Below, in pieces: positions 25,473 to 32,969 of a DNA stretch of 64,000 nucleotides. Made by a program: the position numbers and the translations under genes. Positions within the stretch are counted from its first letter, which is position 1, and each line of letters opens with the position of its first letter. This DNA is from Verrucomicrobiota bacterium (GTDB lineage: Bacteria; Verrucomicrobiota; Verrucomicrobiia; Opitutales; UBA953), in assembly GCA_014193315.1 (NCBI GenBank), contig BJHS01000009.1, forward strand, positions 1 through 64,000. Reading direction: 5' to 3'. The notes under the pieces are model-generated. The model did no database searches and was not told the DNA's origin. It saw only the letters and a program-made list of their open reading frames with translations.

Positions 25473-28421
25473 ATGCAGCTTGACCGCCTCATCGCCCGCA
25501 TCCGCGGCCAACTCGAGCTCGGCAGCCCCGACCTCGAGGCCCGCTCGCTCGCCGGCGAATACGCCGCCCTCTGCCTCCGTGCCCGGGAACGGCTGGAACA
25601 ATGCGCGTCGCTCATCCGGGGCGGCCAGGAACACGCGGCGTTCCAGGTGGCGGAAACGGAGCCGGACCTGCTGGGGCTCTGCGCGCAACTCAGCTTCGCG
25701 GAGTCGGAACGCTGGCATGCGCTTTGCCGCGAACGCGGCCTGCCCACGGGCTTCCCCCTCGACGACCAGCACGTGATCGCCCTGGAAGGCCTCTACGGCA
25801 AGGAGATCGGCGAAAACCACCCGCTCTACCGGGATTACCGCGATGCGATGCGCACCCGGCAGGAAGACCGCGCGCTGACCATCCTCCGCTCCATCGTCCG
25901 CATCAACCCGGAGGACCCGAACGCCCGCTCCGAACTCAACCGACTCTCGACCAAGTTCCTCCGGGAGGCGGTCGGCAAGGTCGCCGCCTTCTTCGCCGGC
26001 GGCCGCCAGGAGGAAGCGGTCACGCTCATGAAGCGCATGGAGCTTTTCGGCGCCAGCGCCCTCACGGGGGAACCGCAATGGGACGCCGCGCTGCGCTCCC
26101 GGCGCGACTGGCTCCGGACCAAGGCCCACGAGCAGATCATCCATGCGGTCGAGGAGGCGGAAGCCGCCCGGGCTGGCGACCATTGGGAAAGCTGCGCCGC
26201 CGCCGTCGGGCGTGCCCGCTCACTGGAACGCGATCACCAGATCAACCTGGCGGACCCGTTGGCGCAACGCCTCGCGGTGCTCGAAGGATGGGCCGGGGAG
26301 CTCGCCGCCACCGCCGAAGCCGAAGCCGCCCTGCGGGCTTCGCTCGAGACCCTGACCGCCGAATGGCGCGAACTCCAGCAAGCCGCCGCGCGCGGCTCCT
26401 CGCCAGCCACCCTCATCGCCCGACTCGGTGCCTGGCTGGAGCGGGCGCTCCCCTTGGCCGATCGCCTGCCCGAGGGGCTGGTTCGCGATGCGCGGACCTT
26501 GCGCCAATTAACCCGGTCCCGCCTGAGCCGGCGCTATGCGCTGATGACGACCGGACTGGTCGTCGCCGTACTCGGCGCCGGTACCGTCGCCTTCCTCTGG
26601 TGGCGAGGCGAAGCGGCGGACCAGGAAGCCCGCGAACGGTTCGCGACCGCTGGCTTGGCCGTGGAGCGAGGCGACCCGGAGACCGCGACCCGCCTGCTCG
26701 ATGAGCTGCGTGCCCGCAGCCCGCAGCTCGTCGAGGAGCCCGCCCAACGTCAGGCGGAGGAAGCACTACGACAGTTGATCGCCACCCAACGCGAGGCGCT
26801 GCAACGACTGCAGGCCGAGGCCCGCTACCTCCGCACGCGCCAAGCGGAGGGCCTCACCCTCGCCGGGCTCGCGGACATCCGTAAGCGGACCGCCGCCTTC
26901 GCGGAAGAAGCCGGCAAGCTCGGCCCGGCAGGCCAAGCCACCTTGGGGAAGATCCTGCCCGAGGCCCCGAAGCTCCTCGCGGAAGCCGCCCGGCTTGAGG
27001 AGCAGGCCAACGCCGACTTGACCGCCGCCCGACGCCGCTTGCGCCAGGCGATTGGCGAGACCGAGAATATCGCGGACGCCGGCAAGTCCGTGACCGCGCT
27101 CGACCAACTGCGCAACTTACTTGACCAACTGAAGCTCGCCGGTCTCCCAAACCTCGACGAAGCCTACGCCGAAGCCGACCGCGCCGGCAGCCGACTCGAC
27201 GACGAGCGTAAGTCGCTCGGCGCCGCGAAGGCGCTCGAGACCACGGCCGACCTCAAATCCTACCTCGGCGCCCTCAAGGCCGCGACGGACGCCGCGCCCG
27301 AAAAATCCGACCTCCGCCTGCGCAGCCAGGTCGTCCTGGAGCGCGCGGAGACCTTACGCAACCTTCCCCGGGCCGCCTTGGCTCCCCGACTCGGCGCCAT
27401 GTGGGACGGCTGTGCGACCTCCGACCCGCTGGGCGTCTTCCAGCCGAAGGACCCGGCCGAAGGTGAGATCAAGATCCTCCGGCAGCTCGCGGATGAGGGC
27501 ATTTTACGCTCGTTGCGTAAATTCAGCGTGGTCGCCAACTCCGGCCAAGGGCTGCGCGTGGTCCGCTCCGTCTTCGTCGTGGGCGAGCTGAGCCAATCGC
27601 GCGCCTCCTTCGGCGATGGCATCGAGACCCGCGTCGAAGGCAAGGAACTGACCCGCGAAGGCGTGCTGGTCGATGCGGTCTGGAGCCGACGCGACTTCAC
27701 CAATGGGGTTAAATCCGGCGAGGAGCTGCAGGAGGGCCTGATCATTCCCGAGGTCGAGTACCTCCGCAACCTGGGACGGTTCCATGACCCGAAGACCGGC
27801 CAGTTGGCCGAGCCGCTCCTGCGTACGCTCGACCGCCTTCGGCGCGGCACCGCCCCCTACATCGAGGTGCGTGCCTACCAGTTGCAGGAACTCTTCCGGC
27901 TTGGCGCGCAACGACCCGAAGCCTGGGGCCTGCTCTACTCCCCGTCCGCCCAGCGCGACGCCGAGCAACTCCGTCGCATCACGGCCAACCGGATGGGGGC
28001 GTTCGACTTCCTTTATAAAGACAAGTGGGCCGAGGCCCAGACCGAGCTGAAAGTCTTCCTGCTCCCGCGGACCGGCCCTTCCTACGCGGACGAGGCGCGC
28101 TTCTGGCGCACCGTTCTCGGCACGCTGCGGGAGCGGGCGTTGATCTTCGCCGGCCACGTCGGCCGCGATGGCAAGGCCTCGCTCCGCGACCCGCTCAACA
28201 ACGTCGTGCTCTACGGCATCGACACGGAAGGCAAAGCCACCGTCCTTTTCCAGGTTAATGCGGAAGGCACGGCGGTGCGGGTCGCCGAAGCCGCCCCGTG
28301 GACCCCGCTGCTGCGCTTGCCCGGCACCGTCGCCGAAGCCGCGCAGGCCGCGGGCATTCCCGCCGGGCTCCAACCCCCGATCGGCGGCTGGGAAGCCTTG
28401 CTGCAAGGTCGCGACCTCTGA
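25473..28421 (+). CDS. Large membrane-anchored coiled-coil protein, function unknown
   Basis: The 982-residue protein begins 5 bp after the GAP1-like gene stop. Residues 1-350 are helical and TPR-like in character, with many Ala/Arg/Glu. One hydrophobic segment (about 356-377, MTTGLVVAVLGAGTVAFLWW) follows. After that comes a long predicted coiled coil (about 385-620, rich in Ala-Glu-Arg-Leu) and a C-terminal mixed alpha/beta domain. No catalytic motif was recognised. The topology mirrors its neighbour: soluble N-terminus, single helix, large C-terminal region. Its place in the operon suggests a structural or sensing partner of the NTPase. It is the largest gene of the cluster. Confidence 0.65.
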   Translation: MQLDRLIARIRGQLELGSPDLEARSLAGEYAALCLRARERLEQCASLIRGGQEHAAFQVAETEPDLLGLCAQLSFAESERWHALCRERGLPTGFPLDDQHVIALEGLYGKEIGENHPLYRDYRDAMRTRQEDRALTILRSIVRINPEDPNARSELNRLSTKFLREAVGKVAAFFAGGRQEEAVTLMKRMELFGASALTGEPQWDAALRSRRDWLRTKAHEQIIHAVEEAEAARAGDHWESCAAAVGRARSLERDHQINLADPLAQRLAVLEGWAGELAATAEAEAALRASLETLTAEWRELQQAAARGSSPATLIARLGAWLERALPLADRLPEGLVRDARTLRQLTRSRLSRRYALMTTGLVVAVLGAGTVAFLWWRGEAADQEARERFATAGLAVERGDPETATRLLDELRARSPQLVEEPAQRQAEEALRQLIATQREALQRLQAEARYLRTRQAEGLTLAGLADIRKRTAAFAEEAGKLGPAGQATLGKILPEAPKLLAEAARLEEQANADLTAARRRLRQAIGETENIADAGKSVTALDQLRNLLDQLKLAGLPNLDEAYAEADRAGSRLDDERKSLGAAKALETTADLKSYLGALKAATDAAPEKSDLRLRSQVVLERAETLRNLPRAALAPRLGAMWDGCATSDPLGVFQPKDPAEGEIKILRQLADEGILRSLRKFSVVANSGQGLRVVRSVFVVGELSQSRASFGDGIETRVEGKELTREGVLVDAVWSRRDFTNGVKSGEELQEGLIIPEVEYLRNLGRFHDPKTGQLAEPLLRTLDRLRRGTAPYIEVRAYQLQELFRLGAQRPEAWGLLYSPSAQRDAEQLRRITANRMGAFDFLYKDKWAEAQTELKVFLLPRTGPSYADEARFWRTVLGTLRERALIFAGHVGRDGKASLRDPLNNVVLYGIDTEGKATVLFQVNAEGTAVRVAEAAPWTPLLRLPGTVAEAAQAAGIPAGLQPPIGGWEALLQGRDL

Positions 28422-28424
28422 GCC

Positions 28425-29072
28425 ATGGCCGACCAAGCCACGTTCAAACTCCGATGGAAGGGCACCGTGACCGGCCCCTTCCCGCTCGCCCGTATCACCG
28501 ACATGCTGCGCACCGGCGAGATCAGCCTCTTGCACAACATCGAGGTCGACGGGAAATGGACCACGGTACGCGACTACTTCCGCTCCACCGGGCTGACGCG
28601 AGCGCACACCCCAGGGGCCGGCTTTGCCGCCCCGCTCTCACCCTACGCGATCGGCGACGAACCGCCGCCCCCACCCGGCGCCCCCGGCACGGATGCACAC
28701 CCCACCCCGCTCCGCCGCCGGCTCAGCCCGTCGGAAATCCTCGAGCGTTCGGTGCGCGAAGGCTACCTTTGGTGTGGTGCCACGTTCCTGCTTCCCCCGA
28801 TCTTCGCTCTGATGGTCTTCCCCATGTCCTGGCTCCAGAACCGACCGGTGAACGAGCTCCGCTCCTTCGACCTGGCGGCCGTCTTCATCCTCGCGACCCT
28901 CATCGGCAGTTTCCTGCCGTTGATCTTCGTCCGACGGATCGGCGCGACCCTTACCCAGGCGGGCCTCAAAGAGGAAGGCGAGGCGCAGACCAAATTAGCG
29001 GTAATCCTAGGCTTTTCCGGGGCGATTCTCTGGTTGGCGATGTGCGGGTGGTACCTCAGCCACCGCCTCTGA
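28425..29072 (+). CDS. GYF_2-domain membrane protein
   Basis: The 215-residue protein starts 3 bp after the preceding stop. Residues 1-55 match the bacterial GYF_2/DUF4339 domain (FKLRWKGTVTGPFPLARITD, then LHNIEVDGKWTTVRDYF), a peptide-binding module for proline-rich segments. A Pro-rich linker precedes three hydrophobic segments (CGATFLLPPIFALMVFPM, LAAVFILATLIGSFLPLIFV, KLAVILGFSGAILWLAM). Pro-rich stretches in the GAP1-like neighbour (after its membrane helix) are possible ligands, an inference. It ends the operon; the tRNA follows 58 bp later. Confidence 0.75.
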   Translation: MADQATFKLRWKGTVTGPFPLARITDMLRTGEISLLHNIEVDGKWTTVRDYFRSTGLTRAHTPGAGFAAPLSPYAIGDEPPPPPGAPGTDAHPTPLRRRLSPSEILERSVREGYLWCGATFLLPPIFALMVFPMSWLQNRPVNELRSFDLAAVFILATLIGSFLPLIFVRRIGATLTQAGLKEEGEAQTKLAVILGFSGAILWLAMCGWYLSHRL

Positions 29073-29084
29073 ACCTCAATCGGC

Positions 29085-29113
29085 TTGACGAAATCCGAGG
29101 GCTTCGCTCGACT
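29085..29113 (+). promoter_or_regulatory. Possible promoter of tRNA-Met
   Basis: TTGACG (29085-29090) and, after 17 bp, TCGACT (29108-29113) lie about 18 bp before the tRNA 5' end, the expected distance for a tRNA promoter. The -35 is good and the -10 weak. Confidence 0.35.
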
Positions 29114-29130
29114 CCGCCTCCTCGGTTTTC

Positions 29131-29207
29131 GGTAGCGTAGCTCAGTTGGTTAGAGCGAGGGACTCATAAGCCCTAGGTCGGCAGTTCGATCCTGCCCGCT
29201 ACCACCA
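29131..29207 (+). tRNA. tRNA-Met (anticodon CAT), CCA encoded
   Basis: The 7-bp acceptor stem GGTAGCG/CGCTACC is perfect. The D stem is GCTC/GAGC, the T arm GGCAG-TTCGATC-CTGCC, and the anticodon loop CTCATAA places CAT at 34-36. The discriminator A and CCA are encoded. The anticodon stem AGGGA/GCCCT has an A-G mismatch at the base pair next to the loop (31-39). The acceptor pairs fully from its first base, so it is not initiator tRNA; the similarity to elongator tRNA-Met favours Met over tRNA-Ile2 (lysidine-modified CAT), but the latter is not excluded. Confidence 0.92.
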
Positions 29208-29224
29208 CCGAGGATGTAAAAAAC

Positions 29225-29330
29225 CAAACTTAAGGGATAAGATTTTAAGCATTGGGTATTGGGATGACGGAAGAGCGAAGCCGCCGAAGTCAGCAAGGCC
29301 CCTAACACCTACTCCCTAATCCCTACCGGT
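29225..29330. repeat. Intergenic short-repeat element (copy B)
   Basis: A left part with GGGTATTGGG (about 29254) and a right part with CCTAACACCTAC (29301-29312) and ACTCCCTAATCCCTA (29311-29325) fill the gap between the tRNA and the rsfS stop. The 15-mer recurs exactly at 61726, and the 12-mer CCTAACACCTAC is present there as its reverse complement. Confidence 0.7.
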
Positions 29331-29332
29331 GG

Positions 29333-30016
29333 TCAGGCCTTCAGGATCGCGGCGACCGGGATGTCGAGTCCGTCTTTCCAGAGCGACTCCAGACCATAGC
29401 TGCGGCGAGTGTCTTCGCGGAAGAGATGGAAAACCACATCGAAGGCATCGACCACCGACCAGCCGCTGTCCTTGTGGGCCTCGCTGCGGGTCCGCGATCC
29501 GGCAGCCTCGACGACACGCTCGAGCTCCATCCGCAAGGCGCGCAGGTGCGGCTCGGAGTTGCCGGTAGCCACGACCAAAAAGTCCGCCACGGAAGAAAGC
29601 TGGCCCAGCTGGAGCACCCGGAGATCGGCCGCCTTCTTTTCATCCAAGGCTTTGACGGCGGCGACGAGGTGATTGGGCATCAACGGAAGTTGGAAAGCGG
29701 CCTGTGGGGCGACCGGCGCGATGTTCACTGAGCGACCCTTGGCCTTGAGGCCGACGGGCTTGGCGGCGAAGTGACGGACCGGGGCGGGCGGGGCAACCGG
29801 GCGGGGGGAGGGCTTCGCGACCTTCTTAGCGGGTTTGAAGGCGGCCTTCACCGGCTTGACCAGAACTTTAGCGACCTTGGCGGCGGCCTTGATGGTCTTG
29901 GCCGGAGCCTTGGTGACCTTCTTCACCTTGACCGCCTTGGCGAGCTTGGCGGGTTTAGCGGGTTTAGCGGGCTTAGCGGGCTTGGCAGCTGGCTTCTTTT
30001 TCTTGAGGGCGGACAT
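29333..30016 (-). CDS. rsfS: Ribosomal silencing factor RsfS with a histone-H1-like N-terminal extension
   Basis: The ATG at 30016 gives 227 residues; a TTG two codons upstream is less likely. The C-terminal ~115 residues form the RsfS/DUF143 domain (VADFLVVATGNSEPHLRAL, SGWSVVDAFDVVFHLF), which binds L14 and blocks subunit joining in starvation. The first ~105 residues are Lys/Ala/Pro/Val-rich, starting MSALKKKKPAAKPAKPAKPA, like a histone H1 tail, and are absent from typical ~110-residue RsfS. The gene starts 2 bp after nadD, the usual neighbour. The tail may bind rRNA or DNA; that is inference. Confidence 0.9.
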   Translation of the reverse strand: MSALKKKKPAAKPAKPAKPAKPAKLAKAVKVKKVTKAPAKTIKAAAKVAKVLVKPVKAAFKPAKKVAKPSPRPVAPPAPVRHFAAKPVGLKAKGRSVNIAPVAPQAAFQLPLMPNHLVAAVKALDEKKAADLRVLQLGQLSSVADFLVVATGNSEPHLRALRMELERVVEAAGSRTRSEAHKDSGWSVVDAFDVVFHLFREDTRRSYGLESLWKDGLDIPVAAILKA

Positions 30017-30018
30017 GG

Positions 30019-30606
30019 TCAATCTTGGTAAAGGGCGTGCTCTTCGATGTGGCGGCGCACGGCGGGGAGCAAGCCGTTTGTCGGCAAGCCTTGGCGAAGC
30101 GCCGCCCGTAGCTCAGTCGACGAGACGTCGAGCGGGGGTGCGACGAGGACGTGCAGTCGAACCAAGCCCCGCAAGCCCACCGGTGGCTCGACCGACAGCC
30201 CCTCTCGGGCCAAGACGGCAAAATCGACCAGGCGAGCCAGGTCGGCGATGTCTTTCCAGCGCTCGAGCCGACCCAACTGATCGGCCCCGAGGATCCAGAC
30301 GAGCCGCGCCGATGGGTGCTCTTGCCCCAACTCCCGGGCGGTATCGATCGACCAACTCGGCCCCGGGCGCAAGGTCTCGCGCGGGTCGACGACCGCCCAA
30401 GGGGCATCCGCGAAGGCGAGCTGCGTCATGGCCAGACGGTCGGCCACGGAGGCGCGCGGCGGACCGTCGCGCAAGGGAGCCTGGCCAGCCGGAATGACCC
30501 GTACCTGCGTGAGCGCGAGTTGCCTCCAAGCGGCGGTGGCCGCGGCCACATGGCCGGCATGAGGCGGGTCGAACGAGCCTCCAAGGATGCCGAGCAAGGC
30601 GGACAT
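30019..30606 (-). CDS. nadD: Nicotinate-nucleotide adenylyltransferase
   Basis: Starting at ATG 30606 gives 195 residues, with the nucleotidyltransferase loop GGSFDPPHAGH right at the N-terminus. The second signature (SSTELRAAL, the ISSTxIR-like motif) lies near residue 170. It makes deamido-NAD from nicotinate mononucleotide and ATP. Longer in-frame starts add 21 residues that overlap the divergent lpxI promoter and lack conservation features. nadD-rsfS is a common bacterial pair. It is divergent from lpxI with 74 bp between starts. Confidence 0.93.
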   Translation of the reverse strand: MSALLGILGGSFDPPHAGHVAAATAAWRQLALTQVRVIPAGQAPLRDGPPRASVADRLAMTQLAFADAPWAVVDPRETLRPGPSWSIDTARELGQEHPSARLVWILGADQLGRLERWKDIADLARLVDFAVLAREGLSVEPPVGLRGLVRLHVLVAPPLDVSSTELRAALRQGLPTNGLLPAVRRHIEEHALYQD

Positions 30607-30680
30607 GGGCTGATTACGCCGTCGCGCGCTGCCGGAGGCAACCCAAAGCAGGCTTGAGCCCGGCCCCATCCCCGGGAACG

Positions 30681-31544
30681 ATGCCGACCATGGCGCCTGC
30701 CTCGCGTTTCCTCCCCGCCGACTTCGACCCGGCCCGGCCCATCGCCGTCATCGCCGGCAAGGGACGCTACCCCGCCCTGCTCATCGAATGCGCCCAGGCG
30801 CGCGGCGCCCAGATCCGCCTCGTCGCGTTCGAGGAGGAGACCGATCCGGCACTCATCGCGACCTTCAAGCCCGCCCATCGCCGCGCCGTGCCAGTCGGCA
30901 AACTCGGCGGCCTGCTCGACGCCCTCGCCGAACTCAAGGTCGGCGGCGCGCTGATGGCCGGACAGGTCACGCCCCGGAAACTGTTTTCAGGGATGATCCC
31001 CGACCTGAAACTCGTCGCCCTGCTGGCCTCGCTCAGGGAGCGCAACGCGGAGACGATCTTTGGCGGCATCGCGGGGGAAATCGAGCGCACGGGGATCCGC
31101 ATGCTCGACGCGCGCGTGTTCCTCGATGACCATCTCGCAGCGGATGGCTGCCTCACCGGCTGGACCAGCGGGGTCGCCGCGGAGGAGCTCGCCTTCGGCG
31201 TCCGGATGGCCCGCGAGATGGCGCGCCTCGACGTCGGGCAAGCCGTGGTCACCGCCAAAGGCACCGTCATCGCCGTCGAGGCGTTCGAAGGCACCGACAA
31301 CATGCTCCAGCGCTGCGGCGCCACGGGCGGCAAGGAGATGCTCCTCACCAAGGCCGCGAAGCACGCCCAGGACTGGCGTTTCGACGTGCCCTGCTTCGGG
31401 CTCCAGACGCTTGAAAGCATGGTCGCCGGCGGCGTGAAGCGTGCGGCGCTCGAGACCGATGCGGTCATCCTCATCGACAAGCCGGCGGTGATCGCCCGCG
31501 CCAAGGAACTAGGCCTCACCTTGCTGGGCTTCCCGTCCGCGTGA
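30681..31544 (+). CDS. lpxI: UDP-2,3-diacylglucosamine pyrophosphatase, LpxI type
   Basis: The 287-residue protein (ATG 30681; another ATG at 30690) carries the DUF1009/LpxI layout: an N-terminal domain opening PIAVIAGKGRYPALL, the segment MAGQVTPRKLF, and a C-terminal catalytic domain with AVVTAKGTVIAVEAFEGTDN and TLESMVAGGVKRAALE. It hydrolyses UDP-2,3-diacylglucosamine to lipid X, replacing LpxH. Its presence implies lipid A and an outer membrane. lpxA and lpxB, common neighbours elsewhere, are not in the window. A small gene overlaps its end by GTGA. Confidence 0.92.
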   Translation: MPTMAPASRFLPADFDPARPIAVIAGKGRYPALLIECAQARGAQIRLVAFEEETDPALIATFKPAHRRAVPVGKLGGLLDALAELKVGGALMAGQVTPRKLFSGMIPDLKLVALLASLRERNAETIFGGIAGEIERTGIRMLDARVFLDDHLAADGCLTGWTSGVAAEELAFGVRMAREMARLDVGQAVVTAKGTVIAVEAFEGTDNMLQRCGATGGKEMLLTKAAKHAQDWRFDVPCFGLQTLESMVAGGVKRAALETDAVILIDKPAVIARAKELGLTLLGFPSA

Positions 31545-31870
31545 ACGCCCTTGACGCGCTCATCGCGGACTACGCCACCCGCCGCTTGGCCGGCGCCGGC
31601 AAGGTCACCGCCGTCGCCCTGGGCGCCGAGGACATCACCGCGACGGTCGAACTACTCGGCCAGCCCGACCCGGTGACCTTTCGCGCCGAAGGACTGCGCT
31701 GGGCGACGAACGGCGAGGATTTTCAGTTAAGTTTTGCCTCGGCTCACTGCACCTTGCCTTGGATGAATGCGCTCCTCCAGGCTTGGGCGACGAGCCAAGA
31801 CCGCAAGGTCAGCTTCCGCGATGACCTCAAATTCCTCCCACTCAAGCTGCGCTTGCGGCGGGCCGACTGA
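31541..31870 (+). CDS. Small protein translationally coupled to lpxI, unknown function
   Basis: The 109-residue protein starts at GTG 31541, overlapping the lpxI stop as GTGA. It is predicted alpha/beta with hydrophobic and charged strands (KVTAVALGAEDITATVELL, DPVTFRAEGLRWATN) and a basic tail (KLRLRRAD), with no signal peptide or cysteine motif. The tight coupling suggests it is real. I do not recognise the family. Confidence 0.6.
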   Translation: MNALDALIADYATRRLAGAGKVTAVALGAEDITATVELLGQPDPVTFRAEGLRWATNGEDFQLSFASAHCTLPWMNALLQAWATSQDRKVSFRDDLKFLPLKLRLRRAD

Positions 31871-31873
31871 GCT

Positions 31874-32137
31874 TCAACCGTCGAGGAAGTTCCAGGCCAG
31901 CGCGCTCTCCACGATGAGCCAAGCCAGGAGCAGGCCGCCACCGAGCAATAACCAACGGCGATACTCGATCCAGAAGCCGGGCTTATCGTCCGCCGGATCG
32001 ACCCCACCCCGCCCGGTAAGCATCAAGCGCAAGCGCATGTGCCAAGCCAAGCCCGTCTGAGCCGAAAGGTCGGTATGAAGGTACCCGCCATTACGGTAGT
32101 CCTTCTTGCGCAGGAGACTCAGGAACCGACGAAACAT
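31874..32137 (-). CDS. Small membrane protein, one C-terminal helix
   Basis: The 87-residue protein has a basic N-terminus (MFRRFLSLLRKKDYRNG) and a single hydrophobic segment near the C-terminus (WLLLGGGLLLAWLIVESALAW). It converges with the 31541 gene, 3 bp apart. No family was recognised; the topology suggests a tail-anchored cytoplasmic domain. Confidence 0.55.
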   Translation of the reverse strand: MFRRFLSLLRKKDYRNGGYLHTDLSAQTGLAWHMRLRLMLTGRGGVDPADDKPGFWIEYRRWLLLGGGLLLAWLIVESALAWNFLDG

Positions 32138-32201
32138 CCTGGGAGCCTACGACCATTTCCCGACGCTTTACAAGCGGAGCGTCACAGGGTAGCACCATAG
32201 C

Positions 32202-32969
32202 GTGAAGACCACCACCCGGTCCCTCCGTGCCCTCAAGGGCGTCCGCCCGGTCGTCTGCCTGACGGCTTACGACGCCCCCACGGCCCGGATTGCCGCGGAA
32301 GGCGGGGCCGACCTCCTGCTCGTCGGCGATTCGGTCGGCAACACGGTCCTCGGCCTGCCCGACACGGTCGGCGTGACCATGGACATGATGATCCACCACA
32401 CGGCGGCGGTGGCCCGCACCAAACCCGACGCCTTGATCGTCGGGGACCTGCCGTTCGCTTTAGCGCATGACAGTTTCTCCAAACTACTCGGCTACGCGCG
32501 ACGCTTCCTCCAGGAAGGCGGCGCCCAAGCGGTGAAGATCGAAGGCGGCGCCACCGTGGCTCCCGCCATCGCGAAACTCGTCGACGCCGGCATCCCCATC
32601 ATGGGGCACGTCGGCCTGCTCCCGCAACGCTTTCACGCCACGGGTTATCGGCGCCGCGGGCTGACCCCGCAAGACCAGGTCAAGTTACTCGCCGATGCCG
32701 TCGCCATCGCCGAGGCCGGCGCCTTCGCGCTGGTCGTCGAGTGCGTGGACGAGACCTTCATGCCGGCCATCACTGCCGCCGTTCGCATCCCGACCATCGG
32801 CATCGGCTCCGGCCGAGGTTGCGACGGTCAGATCCTCGTCCTCCACGACTTGCTCGGCCTCACCCCCGAACCGCCGTCTTTCGTGCGCCCGGAAGCCAAC
32901 CTCCATCGCGACGCCGTCGCGGCCGTCCGCCGCTGGGCGAAAAAAGTCCGTAACCCTTCCCGTCGATGA
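32202..32969 (+). CDS. panB: 3-methyl-2-oxobutanoate hydroxymethyltransferase (ketopantoate synthesis)
   Basis: The 255-residue protein begins at GTG 32202. The PanB barrel motifs are clear: VVCLTAYDAPTARIA, LLLVGDSVGNTVLG, the metal-binding Asp of GDLPF, MGHVGLLPQ, and the C-terminal VPTIGIGSG-type loop IPTIGIGSGRGCDGQIL. It transfers a methylene group from methylenetetrahydrofolate to 2-oxoisovalerate, the first step to pantothenate and CoA. The stop overlaps the gpsA start (ATGA). panC is not adjacent. Confidence 0.95.
   Translation: MKTTTRSLRALKGVRPVVCLTAYDAPTARIAAEGGADLLLVGDSVGNTVLGLPDTVGVTMDMMIHHTAAVARTKPDALIVGDLPFALAHDSFSKLLGYARRFLQEGGAQAVKIEGGATVAPAIAKLVDAGIPIMGHVGLLPQRFHATGYRRRGLTPQDQVKLLADAVAIAEAGAFALVVECVDETFMPAITAAVRIPTIGIGSGRGCDGQILVLHDLLGLTPEPPSFVRPEANLHRDAVAAVRRWAKKVRNPSRR

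Noticed and set aside
29333-29700. Separate histone-like gene split from RsfS
   Set aside because: The lysine-rich tail and the RsfS domain are one continuous frame without internal stop or frameshift.
32162-32183. Regulatory hairpin upstream of panB
   Set aside because: GACGCT/AGCGTC is only 6 bp and could be chance in GC-rich DNA; no riboswitch features.
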